From Bog-473 sp963742035 (GTDB lineage Bacteria > Actinomycetota > Acidimicrobiia > Acidimicrobiales > RAAP-2), in NCBI GenBank assembly GCA_963742035.1, contig CAVUKH010000004.1, positions 35,586-99,585 of the forward strand: a stretch of DNA of 64,000 nt, given 5' to 3'. Under the pieces are notes generated by a model. That model was given only the letters and a program-made list of their open reading frames with translations, was not told where the DNA came from and did not search any database. This document shows positions 20,010-29,220 of the stretch, piece after piece. Made by a program: the position numbers and the translations under genes. The number at the start of each line of letters is the position of its first letter. The first letter of the stretch is position 1.

Positions 20010-21653
20010 TCAGGACTCGAGCGCGGCGCTGGTCGCCGGGAGGGCCGACAGCCGTGAGCGGTCGAGACGCCACGACGTCGTCCAGTTCCCCAGGGGGAAG
20101 ATGGCCACGGCCCACAGCACCAGGACCGCCAGCATCATGCTGGCCGGGTCCGTGTGGACCAGCTCGCTCAGCAGGTCGGCCCCGCCGGTGAGCCCGATGA
20201 AGGGCGCCACGGTCGACAGCCCGAGCACGGCGTAGAGCCACCGTCCGGTCACGACCGGCGCCACAATGATGATGCCCCACGTCAGGTACCAGGGCTGGAC
20301 GACGGGTCCGAGGAGGACGAAGGCCATCAAGGTGGCACCGAGCGCTCCGAGCACGCCGATGCGCTGCCGGTTGCGGAGGCAGTAGATGGCGATGGCGGCC
20401 GCCCCGATCAGCCCGATGGCGCGGGTCAGGGTCAGGACCCCGCCCAGGCCGACGCCGATGCCGACGACGTGGGCCGCCCCGCTGATCAACAGTCCGAAGC
20501 CCGTGGCCGGCGCCATCCACGACCGCACGGTGCCGGGGGTGCCCAGGTTGGCGATCCAGCCCCAGCCGAGGCCGGAGACGAGTGAGAGCACCCCCATGAC
20601 GGCCACCGTGATCAGCCCGGCGCGCACCAGCATGCGGAGTCGGCGGCGCCAGTCGGCAAACGGCCCGGCCCACTCCCACGCCACGTAGACGATGCCGATG
20701 GCGGCCGGAACCTTGATGGAGGCGGCCAGCGCGCACAGGACGATGCCCCAGACCGGGTGGAAGGAGCGGGCGGCCGTCACGCCGGCCAGCAGCAGCCCGA
20801 CCATGATGGCGTCGTTGTGCGCGCCCCCGACCAGGGCCAGCAGGGTCAGGGGGTTGAGCACCGCCAGCACGAAGGCCGGGCCCGGGTCGCGGCCGAAGGA
20901 GCGGGCCAACTTGGGGATGCAGTAGGCGATGAGCGCGAGGCCGGCGACGGATTGGAGGCGGAGCAGCTCAATGGTCAGGAGGGCGTGGTGGAAGGTGAGC
21001 GAGGCGGACCACCCGGCCAGCATCAAGAAGAGCGGCCCGTAGGGCGCGGGGGTGTTCGCCCACAGCGGGTCGACCCCCGAGACGTACGGACCCGAGCCAA
21101 GCGTGCCGGGACCGTAGTGGTACGGGTTGATGTGACGGCTCATCATTTCGCCCTGGGCGGCGTACGAGAACACGTCCTTGCTGAAGAGCGGCGCCACCAC
21201 CAGGAGCGGCAGGATCCACAGCGCCAGCATGTAGGCCAGGGGACGGATGGGCACGCCGCCACGGGCGCGCAGGGTCTGGAAGAGGCCGTACCAGACCCGG
21301 ACGAAGAGAATCATGCCGCCGTAGACGGCGACGACGCCCGGCAGCATCAGGGTGGTCGACGGCCAATCGGCCTCACCGAAGAACCAGGTGCCGCCCATCT
21401 CCAACTTGAACGGCGAGCTCGGCAGCGACGCCCCGACGCAGATGGAGACGACGGCGAGGAGCCCCAGGAGCGCGGGCCGGCGCAGGAAGGAAAGGTCCTC
21501 GGGGTCGCCGGACTCGCGCTCGACACGCTCGGTGAGGGTGACGCCGCGGGAGAGGCGGAGCTGCATGGCGTCGGCCCGCATGGACAGGCGGCCGAGCCGC
21601 GCGCTGATCCGGTCCAGAACCGGGGGTGACGTCGACATCGCGCTCTCGTCCAC
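20010..21653 (-). CDS. MptB-like alpha-(1->6)-mannosyltransferase (GT-C membrane protein)
   Basis: A 547-residue polytopic membrane protein with roughly a dozen hydrophobic segments. It contains the GT-C loop hallmark of the actinobacterial polyprenol-phosphomannose-dependent mannosyltransferases: PLFSKDVFSYAAQGEMMSRH, then NPYHYGP and NTPAPYGPLFL. MptA/MptB extend the mannan backbone of lipomannan at the outer face of the plasma membrane. Start choices are a GTG at 21653 or an ATG at 21638. It is a lone gene next to tRNA-Tyr. Family assignment is firm; the glycan built here is inferred. Confidence 0.82.
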   Translation of the reverse strand: MDESAMSTSPPVLDRISARLGRLSMRADAMQLRLSRGVTLTERVERESGDPEDLSFLRRPALLGLLAVVSICVGASLPSSPFKLEMGGTWFFGEADWPSTTLMLPGVVAVYGGMILFVRVWYGLFQTLRARGGVPIRPLAYMLALWILPLLVVAPLFSKDVFSYAAQGEMMSRHINPYHYGPGTLGSGPYVSGVDPLWANTPAPYGPLFLMLAGWSASLTFHHALLTIELLRLQSVAGLALIAYCIPKLARSFGRDPGPAFVLAVLNPLTLLALVGGAHNDAIMVGLLLAGVTAARSFHPVWGIVLCALAASIKVPAAIGIVYVAWEWAGPFADWRRRLRMLVRAGLITVAVMGVLSLVSGLGWGWIANLGTPGTVRSWMAPATGFGLLISGAAHVVGIGVGLGGVLTLTRAIGLIGAAAIAIYCLRNRQRIGVLGALGATLMAFVLLGPVVQPWYLTWGIIIVAPVVTGRWLYAVLGLSTVAPFIGLTGGADLLSELVHTDPASMMLAVLVLWAVAIFPLGNWTTSWRLDRSRLSALPATSAALES

Positions 21654-21825
21654 GGGGTAATCAGTCTCGCTTGTCGTGTCCAGGCCCGGCCGGGCCCGAT
21701 GGGGGGAGGATGGGCCGACGCCTCGGGGGACGCCTGCCGCGATCGATCTGCAACAGCATTGTAACGGCCGCCGGCGGGTCGCTCAGGGCCGGGCGGCCCC
21801 GCGACGATGCCGGCGGAGAAATGCG

Positions 21826-21908
21826 TGGGCCGGGAAGGATTTGAACCTCCGTAGGTGTTAACCGGCAGGTTTACAGCCTGCTTCCTTTGGCCACTCGGAC
21901 ACCGACCC
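21826..21908 (-). tRNA. tRNA-Tyr(GTA)
   Basis: An 83-nt class II tRNA with a long variable arm. The acceptor is GGGTCGG/CCGGCCC with an A discriminator. The anticodon arm is GCAGG-CTGTAAA-CCTGC, anticodon GTA. CCA is not encoded. Confidence 0.95.
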
Positions 21909-21960
21909 GCAGGGGCGAGATTAGCCCGGCCCGGCCCCCCGGACCGGCAGGTGACGCCGG

Positions 21961-21966
21961 TACGCT
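21961..21966 (+). promoter_or_regulatory. -10 element of a leaderless transcript (yajQ)
   Basis: TACGCT is followed by GGCCCC and then the ATG at 21973. There is no ribosome-binding sequence. The same TACGCT-GGCCCC-ATG logic recurs at other genes in the window. Confidence 0.6.
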
Positions 21967-21972
21967 GGCCCC

Positions 21973-22461
21973 ATGCCCACGTTTGACATCGTTTCGGAAG
22001 TCGACATGCAAGAGGTGCGCAACGCCGTGGACCAGGCCAACCGGGAGGCTGCCACTCGCTTCGACTTCAAGAACACAGATTCGGCCATTGAGCTCAGCGA
22101 GAACGAGCTCGTGCTCCGCTCCTCGACCGAGGACCGCCTCCGGGCGTTGCATCAGGTCCTCGACGAGAAGCTGGTCAAGCGCCAGGTCTCGCTGAAGGCC
22201 TTCGAGGACGCCAAGGTCGAGGAGGCCCAAAAGGGCACCTCCCGGCAGAAGATCGCCATCCGGGCCGGCATCTCGTCGGATCACGCCAAGCGTTTGAACA
22301 AATTCATCAAGGACCTCGGGCTCAAGGGGGTGTCCTCCCAGACACAGGGCGATCAGCTCCGCGTGACGGGCAAGAAGCGCGACGACCTCCAGGAGGTCAT
22401 CAGCAAGTGCAAGGCGGAGGACTTCGGCATCCCGCTGCAGTTCAACAACTTCCGGGACTGA
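21973..22461 (+). CDS. yajQ: YajQ family nucleotide-binding protein
   Basis: A 162-residue YajQ/DUF520 protein. Family signatures are PTFDIVSEVDMQEVRNAVDQ at the N-terminus, RFDFKNTDS and, near the end, QGDQLRVTGKKRDDLQEVI. YajQ proteins have two ferredoxin-like domains; some bind cyclic di-GMP and act in signalling, while others bind RNA or tRNA. No signal peptide is present, so it is cytosolic. The start is supported by TACGCT six bases upstream. It follows tRNA-Tyr in divergent orientation and converges with the GtrA gene. Confidence 0.93.
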   Translation: MPTFDIVSEVDMQEVRNAVDQANREAATRFDFKNTDSAIELSENELVLRSSTEDRLRALHQVLDEKLVKRQVSLKAFEDAKVEEAQKGTSRQKIAIRAGISSDHAKRLNKFIKDLGLKGVSSQTQGDQLRVTGKKRDDLQEVISKCKAEDFGIPLQFNNFRD

Positions 22462-22511
22462 CAACCCTCCCGGCCGTCGTCAGTCGGGAATCGAACCCCC
22501 CGGGGGCCCGG

Positions 22512-23084
22512 TCACGCGTCCTGGTCGCCGCCCACCTCGCCCGCCGCCACCTTCTCGGCATGGTGCTCCTCGTACTCGACCGGGTCGACGTGGAAGAGCT
22601 TGTTGTAGATCACGAACTTGACGATCCACAGGATGGCGAAGCTCAGCAGGTTGGCCAGGTTCACGAGCAGCGCGGTCTCGCCGTGGCTCAGGCCGTGCGC
22701 TCGGGCGAACTCACCGGCGAGCCAGACGGCCAGGCTCGAGAAGGCCAGGCCGATGAAGGACAGGATCCAGAAGGGGGCGACCTCCCTCCAGAAGTGCGAC
22801 TTTCCGCTCTTGCCCCAGACCCAGCGGCGGTTGAGCGCGTAGGACGGAATAGTGGCGAGCACGTTGGCCAGGAGGTTCGCCGGCACCTCCGACATGAGGT
22901 GGAAGACACCGAAGACGAGCAGCAAGGTGACCTGCGACACCACGGTCGAGATCACCGAGACGCCGGCGTACTTGATGAGCTTGACGCTGGACGGGTGCGC
23001 CATCATCTGGCGCACCCGGGCGTGCAGCGCCTGGTCCGAGGACCAGATGTGGGAGAGCGGAGGGTGGCCGCCGGGATCAGTCAC
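22512..23084 (-). CDS. GtrA family membrane protein
   Basis: A 190-residue small membrane protein with four hydrophobic segments and the GtrA signature: VKLIKYAGVSVISTVVSQV at the start of helix 1 and the loop YALNRRWVW between helices 2 and 3. GtrA proteins are thought to flip polyprenyl-phosphate sugars or to assist neighbouring glycosyltransferases. The start is a GTG at 23084. It lies 87 bp downstream of the GH1 glycosidase on the same strand, so the two may share a transcript. The specific lipid-linked sugar is unknown. Confidence 0.85.
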   Translation of the reverse strand: MTDPGGHPPLSHIWSSDQALHARVRQMMAHPSSVKLIKYAGVSVISTVVSQVTLLLVFGVFHLMSEVPANLLANVLATIPSYALNRRWVWGKSGKSHFWREVAPFWILSFIGLAFSSLAVWLAGEFARAHGLSHGETALLVNLANLLSFAILWIVKFVIYNKLFHVDPVEYEEHHAEKVAAGEVGGDQDA

Positions 23085-23171
23085 GGGAGCCCCGCGCTCG
23101 AGTGGAGTCCGCGGGCGGAATCGGCACGGGTCAACCCTAGCGTCACGGGCAATTCGCTCCCGGTCAGTCCG

Positions 23172-24386
23172 TCATGCTCCCGCCGTGAGCAATCTGTTGC
23201 TCCGGGCCACGTCGCCGAACCAGTGCGCACTCGGCTTGGGCCGGCGCTCGAAGGTCCGGGGGGCCACCGCCACCAGCCCGAATTTGGGCCCGTAGCCCAA
23301 ATGCCACTCGAAATTGTCCAACAGGCTCCACACGAAATACCCCCGCAGGTCGATGCCCTCCCGCAGGCACCGGTGGGCGCTCCGGAGCGCATCGGACAGG
23401 AAGGCGATCCGCTCGGCGTCGTCGGCCGTGGCGATGCCGTTCTCCGTGACGACGACGGGCCTGCCGCTCACCGCGGCGGCCCGCCGGACGGTGTGCTCGA
23501 CCGCCTGGGGCCAGCGCTCGTCACCCATCTGCGTGACCGGGACGTCGGGATCGTTGGGTGCCAGCCCGTCCGGGCCGAAGTGCATGCGCGTGTAGCACTG
23601 CACGCCGACGAAGTCGTCGCCGGCGGTGGCGCGCAGGAACACGTTCTCGAGCATCTCTTCCGCGGCGTCGCGCAATGGCTCTCCGCCCTCGGTGGCCGTG
23701 ATTTCCGCCATGGAGAGCGTGAGGCCGACCGGGAACTTCCCGGGCCCGGCCCGCAGCACGTCGACGGCCAGCCGATGGGCGCGCACCATCGCCTCGTTCA
23801 CCGCGCCGTAGCGAACGAAGTCCTCCTTCACCCCGGGCGGGTACTCGCCCTGGAAGTACCCCATGACCGCGACGACGTTGGGCTCGTTGATGGTGCAGGC
23901 CCAACCGATGAGGTCACCCAGGTGTGCGGTCGACCGCTCCACGAAACGGGCGAAACGCTCGGGGGCGTCGGGCGCCTCCCACCCACCGCGGGCGGTGAGC
24001 CAGAGCGGGGTCGTGAAGTGGTGGAAGGTGACGACGGGCAGGATCCCATGACCGTGACAGGCCGCGCAGACTCTCCGGTAGTGCTCCAGCGCGGCGAGGG
24101 AGAACTCCCCTTCGGCGGGCTCGATCCGGCTCCACTCCAGCGAGAAGCGGTACGCGCCGAGGCCCATGTCGGCCACGAGTTGGATGTCCTCGCGCCAGCG
24201 GTGAAAGGAGTCACACGCGTCGCCGCTCGGCTCCACCGTGCCCGACGCGGGGTCGTGTTCCCAGGCCCACCAGTCGTTGTTCACGTTCCCGCCCTCAATC
24301 TGGTGCGCCGCCGTGGCCACGCCCCAGGTGAAGCCCGCCGGGAACTCGAGCACGCTCTCTCCGTCCTGCCCTCTCGCCGCTGTCAC
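23172..24386 (-). CDS. Glycoside hydrolase family 1 (beta-glucosidase type)
   Basis: A 404-residue retaining glycosidase of family GH1, slightly shorter than the usual 440-470. The N-terminal signature FPAGFTWGVATAAHQIEGG is present. The acid/base Glu is E168 in TINEPN and the nucleophile is E315 in VTENG. It should hydrolyse beta-linked disaccharides or aryl glycosides. No signal peptide is seen, so it is intracellular. The start is a GTG at 24386, 74 bp from the divergently transcribed tesB start. The GtrA gene follows. Confidence 0.9.
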   Translation of the reverse strand: MTAARGQDGESVLEFPAGFTWGVATAAHQIEGGNVNNDWWAWEHDPASGTVEPSGDACDSFHRWREDIQLVADMGLGAYRFSLEWSRIEPAEGEFSLAALEHYRRVCAACHGHGILPVVTFHHFTTPLWLTARGGWEAPDAPERFARFVERSTAHLGDLIGWACTINEPNVVAVMGYFQGEYPPGVKEDFVRYGAVNEAMVRAHRLAVDVLRAGPGKFPVGLTLSMAEITATEGGEPLRDAAEEMLENVFLRATAGDDFVGVQCYTRMHFGPDGLAPNDPDVPVTQMGDERWPQAVEHTVRRAAAVSGRPVVVTENGIATADDAERIAFLSDALRSAHRCLREGIDLRGYFVWSLLDNFEWHLGYGPKFGLVAVAPRTFERRPKPSAHWFGDVARSNRLLTAGA

Positions 24387-24460
24387 GCCGCCGCAGGGTA
24401 GCTGGGGCCCGGGTGCCGTGCTCTGCCACGCCTCACGCGACAGCCTGCGAACATGGGCGC

Positions 24461-25318
24461 ATGAGCGCGTCCCTGGAGTTCCTCGTCGATCTGCTTGACC
24501 TCGAACCCATTGAGGTCAACATCTTCCGCGGCATCCAGCCCAACGAGGAGCGCCAGCGCGTCTTCGGCGGTCAGGTGGCCGGACAGGCCCTCATGGCGGC
24601 GGGGCGGACCGTGGAGCACGGACGGGTGCACTCGCTGCACTCGTATTTCCTCCGCCCCGGCGACCCGACCGTGCCGATCCTCTACGAGGTCGACCGCATC
24701 CGTGACGGGCGTTCCTTCACGACCCGACGCGTCGTCGCCGTGCAGCACGGGCGGGCCATCTTCAACCTCTCCGCCTCCTTCCACGACCTCGAGGAGGGGT
24801 TGGAGCACCAGATCCCGATGCCCGAGGTACCCGAGCCCGAGTCGTTGGCTCCGCTCTACGAGCGTCTCCTGCCCTACAAGGAGGAGCTGACCGAGTGGTT
24901 CGACCGGCCCCATCCCATCGACCAGCGGCACATCGGTGATCTTCCGTGGCACTCCAAGGAACAGGGGGAGCCCTACCAGCGGCTGTGGATCCGCGCCGAC
25001 GGCACGCTCCCCGACGACCCGCTCCTGCACGCCTGCGTCGCCACCTACGCCTCGGACATGTCCCTCTTCGACACCATTCTCGCCCCGCACGAGACGAGCT
25101 GGGACGACCCGCAGTTCATGGGAGCCAGCCTGGACCACTGCATGTGGTTTCACCAGCCCTTCCGGGCCGACGAATGGCTGCTGTACGACACGGACTCGCC
25201 GGTGGCGGCCCAGGGGCGCGGCCTCGCCCGGGGCTTTCTGTTCGACCGGCAGGGACGGCTCTGCGTCTCGCTCGCCCAGGAGGGGCTGGTGCGCATGCGC
25301 AGCCGGCTCGATCGGTGA
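24461..25318 (+). CDS. tesB: Acyl-CoA thioesterase II
   Basis: A 285-residue double-hotdog thioesterase that releases fatty acids from CoA. Landmarks are the N-terminal RVFGGQVAGQALMAAGRTV, the central LHSYFLRPGDP, and the second-domain segment LHACVATYASDMSLFDT containing the catalytic Asp. The ATG at 24461 matches the family N-terminus (SLEFLVDLLDLEPIEVN). A hexamer GAACAT ends 6 nt upstream, so the message may be leaderless. The stop lies one base from the stop of the convergent citrate synthase. Confidence 0.93.
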   Translation: MSASLEFLVDLLDLEPIEVNIFRGIQPNEERQRVFGGQVAGQALMAAGRTVEHGRVHSLHSYFLRPGDPTVPILYEVDRIRDGRSFTTRRVVAVQHGRAIFNLSASFHDLEEGLEHQIPMPEVPEPESLAPLYERLLPYKEELTEWFDRPHPIDQRHIGDLPWHSKEQGEPYQRLWIRADGTLPDDPLLHACVATYASDMSLFDTILAPHETSWDDPQFMGASLDHCMWFHQPFRADEWLLYDTDSPVAAQGRGLARGFLFDRQGRLCVSLAQEGLVRMRSRLDR

Positions 25319-25319
25319 A

Positions 25320-26594
<1,275 letters not shown>

Positions 26595-26632
26595 GTGAAG
26601 AGCCCTCCAGTTCCAGATTTCTGTGCCCCACG

Positions 26633-26661
26633 ATCCTAGGACCAGGAATCGGCGGGGTCGA
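26633..26661 (-). promoter_or_regulatory. Vegetative promoter of gltA
   Basis: On the minus strand TCGACC (26656-26661) and TAGGAT (26633-26638) are separated by 17 nt, close to the actinobacterial housekeeping consensus TTGACN-N17-TANNNT. The transcript would have a leader of about 30 nt carrying the GGAGGG ribosome site. Confidence 0.55.
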
Positions 26662-26696
26662 TACGCGGGTCGCTCCGGGCATCCGCAGAGCGGCGC

Positions 26697-27794
26697 TCAG
26701 GTCGCGGGGGCGATCTGCAGTGGCTGCTGAATCGCAGTGCCCGCTGTGAGCGACTGGCCGGCGGGGGGGATGACCTGGACCGTGAGGAGGTACGCGGCCG
26801 ATGGCTTGACGCGCATGGTCACGGTGGGCAGCTGCACGGAGGCGCTCAGAGGGAGCGACGTCGTCCGGACCTGGCTCGTCGTCGCGCCGGAGGTCTGGTT
26901 GGCCAGCGTGAAGCGGACGGAGACGTGTGGCTCGTCGGACGAACCCTGGTTGGCCACCACCACGGTCACGCCGATCCGGGAGGTCGGGCTGATGACCGAG
27001 ACGTTCGCCGGGCTGCCTTGTGGGGTCGGCAGGGCGGGAGGGGTGAGGCGAATGGTGCGCAGGACGACGTAGTGCGTCGCAGCCAGCGTGGCCGAGGTCG
27101 CCACGAGGTCGACCTGGGCCGCCACACTGCCGGCCTGCCACACCTGCGGGTGGGTCACCCACACCGACGGCGGGAGCTTCCCGTGGCCGGCGCCCGCCAG
27201 CAGTGACCGTTGCACCGAGCGGTAGAGGTCGTCCGAATGCGCCAGCAACGCGCCGGCCGCGGCAATGCGGTTCGTGGCCTGGGTGGCGGACAAGAGGGCG
27301 CTCCCGCCTGCCGTCACCGTGGCGGCCATGGGCGGCGCATCGGCGGGTGCGATGGGCTGCATGCCCAGGAATCCGTAGACGGCCGCCCGCAGCTGCGCCA
27401 CCGCCTGGGCCCGTTCGGCGAAGACGTCGGAGAACTGGGTCGCCACGGCGCCCAGCGGCGTTGCGCCGGCGGCGACCTGCGCCCGCATCGCCTCGTCGGA
27501 CGTCTGCTGCACCGCACTGTCGAGCGACGCCTGCAACCCCTGGCGGGTCTGCGAAGGCAGGTCGTCGACGATCTTGCGCACCGTGAGTGAGGTGACGTTC
27601 GACTGATCGGCCGCGACGGCGCCCTGCGCGGCCAGGGCGCGATCCGAGTTGGCGTCGTAGCCCTGCGATTGCCGCGACACCTGGGTGAGGCCGCCCACGA
27701 GTATCGCGAGCACGACCACCGCTGCAACGAGCAGGGTGACCGGCCGGGCCGGTGATCGACGGCGCGCGCGGCGGCGTGGCCTGCGTGGCGACAT
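26697..27794 (-). CDS. Membrane-anchored protein of unknown function
   Basis: I do not recognise this 365-residue protein. A very basic N-terminus (SPRRPRRRARRRSPARP) is followed by a single membrane helix (VTLLVAAVVVLAILVGGLT) and a large extracytoplasmic part. Residues 40-140 are Ala/Gln-rich and helical in character. The last 130 residues are beta-rich with Thr/Val runs, like an Ig-type fold. It may be a cell-surface or divisome accessory protein. The start is the ATG at 27794; a GTG lies two codons upstream. It follows the UDP-sulfoquinovose synthase gene by 32 bp, so the two are probably cotranscribed. Confidence 0.7.
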   Translation of the reverse strand: MSPRRPRRRARRRSPARPVTLLVAAVVVLAILVGGLTQVSRQSQGYDANSDRALAAQGAVAADQSNVTSLTVRKIVDDLPSQTRQGLQASLDSAVQQTSDEAMRAQVAAGATPLGAVATQFSDVFAERAQAVAQLRAAVYGFLGMQPIAPADAPPMAATVTAGGSALLSATQATNRIAAAGALLAHSDDLYRSVQRSLLAGAGHGKLPPSVWVTHPQVWQAGSVAAQVDLVATSATLAATHYVVLRTIRLTPPALPTPQGSPANVSVISPTSRIGVTVVVANQGSSDEPHVSVRFTLANQTSGATTSQVRTTSLPLSASVQLPTVTMRVKPSAAYLLTVQVIPPAGQSLTAGTAIQQPLQIAPAT

Positions 27795-27826
27795 CGCCAC
27801 AGGAAACTACAGGGGCGCCGGAGGGA

Positions 27827-29029
27827 TTACACCGCGAGGAAGGACGCGTCGGGCGTCTCACCGGACGTCGTCAGGGTGCTGGCGCTCGAACGCCATTGGA
27901 CGGTGGGGGCGATCGCCTGGACGTCCACCCGGCTCCGGTAGCGCTCCACCAGCCTGAGGATGTCGGTGATCACCTCGTCCGTCAGGAGGTGGGGCTGCAG
28001 GCCCAGGTCGAGGAGCTTGGTGTTGGCGGCGTGGAAGTAGTGCTCCTCGTTCTCGACCCGAGGATTGGACAGGCCCTCCGCGATGTCGACCCGCGTCGGA
28101 CAGACCTTCTGGACCATCTGCGCCATCTCGCGCACGGAGAAGGACTCCGTGAATTGATTGAAGACCCGGAACTCGCCCCGGTCGGCGGGGTTCTCGAGCG
28201 CCAGGGTCACGCAGGCGAGCGTGTCGCGGATGTTCAGCATGCCGCGGGTCTGGCCGCCGGCGCCGTAGACGGTGAGGGGGTGGCCGGTGACCGCCTGTAC
28301 GCAGAAACGGTTGAGCACCGTGCCGAACACGCCGTCGTAGTCGAAGCGCGTCGCCAGCAGCGGGTCGGCGTCGGTCTCGGGGGTGGACTGGCCGTAGACG
28401 ATGCCCTGGTTCAGATCGGTGGCGCGCAGGCCCCAGATGCGACAGCCGAACATGATGTTGTGGCTGTCGTGCACCTTGGACAGGTGGTAGAAGGAACCGG
28501 GCTGCTTCGGGTAGGGCATCACGTCGGTGCGGCCCTTGTGCGTGATCTCGATGAACCCTTCCTCAATGTCGATGTTGGGGTAGCCGTACTCCCCCATGGT
28601 CCCCAGCTTGACGAGATGAATGTCGGGGTCGGTCTCCTGAATGGCGTACATCACGTTCAGGTTGCCGACGACGTTGTTGACCTGGGTGTAGACGGCGTGC
28701 TCGCGGTCGATCATCGAATACGGGGCGGAGCGCTGCTCGCCGAAGTGCACGATGGCATCCGGCTTCGCCTCGGCGATGACGCCGTACGTGAACGCGGCGT
28801 CGGTGAGGTTCCCGATCCGCACGTCGATGGCGTGACCCGACAGCTGTTCCCAGCGCGTCACCCGCTCTTCGAGGGCAGCGATGGGCACCAGGCTGTCCAC
28901 ACCCATTTCGCGGTCGTACTCCCGGCGCACCAGATTGTCGACGACGGTGATCTCATGCCCGAGGGCCGACAGATGCAGGGCCGTGGGCCAACCGAGATAA
29001 CCGTCTCCTCCGAGAACCAGAATCTTCAT
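27827..29029 (-). CDS. UDP-sulfoquinovose synthase (SQD1/Agl3 type)
   Basis: A 400-residue short-chain dehydrogenase/epimerase-fold enzyme that converts UDP-glucose plus sulfite to UDP-sulfoquinovose. Landmarks are the NAD-binding GGDGYLGWPTALHL, the SQD1-type DNLVRREYD, KLGTMGEYGYPNIDIEEGFI and the catalytic YHLSKVHDSHN. These match the SQD1 subfamily better than generic UDP-glucose epimerases. The product feeds sulfolipid or sulfonated glycan synthesis. The 190 bp upstream are relatively AT-rich and probably hold its promoter. No sulfoquinovosyltransferase is visible beside it. An epimerase acting on another sugar is the alternative. Confidence 0.85.
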   Translation of the reverse strand: MKILVLGGDGYLGWPTALHLSALGHEITVVDNLVRREYDREMGVDSLVPIAALEERVTRWEQLSGHAIDVRIGNLTDAAFTYGVIAEAKPDAIVHFGEQRSAPYSMIDREHAVYTQVNNVVGNLNVMYAIQETDPDIHLVKLGTMGEYGYPNIDIEEGFIEITHKGRTDVMPYPKQPGSFYHLSKVHDSHNIMFGCRIWGLRATDLNQGIVYGQSTPETDADPLLATRFDYDGVFGTVLNRFCVQAVTGHPLTVYGAGGQTRGMLNIRDTLACVTLALENPADRGEFRVFNQFTESFSVREMAQMVQKVCPTRVDIAEGLSNPRVENEEHYFHAANTKLLDLGLQPHLLTDEVITDILRLVERYRSRVDVQAIAPTVQWRSSASTLTTSGETPDASFLAV

Positions 29030-29220
29030 TTCACCCGTGTTTTCACTCAGGCCCCGCGATTGTTACGGAGTCGTTTCAACTTCATCATGGGACAGAACCC
29101 TGAATTTACGCTGTGAGGCACCTGTAATTGCTGTGAGACCAGGGATTATCGGTCGGAGCGCAGCCTAAACAGCGGGCCGCGCGCGCCGGGGGATGGTGAG
29201 GAGGTATCGGACGGAGGCGG

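Noticed and set aside
22453..22510. Inverted repeat GACTGAC/GTCAGTC and a C6G5 run between yajQ and the GtrA gene as a bidirectional terminator
   Set aside because: The stem is only 7 bp with a 16-nt loop and has no T-run, so I cannot support a terminator call.
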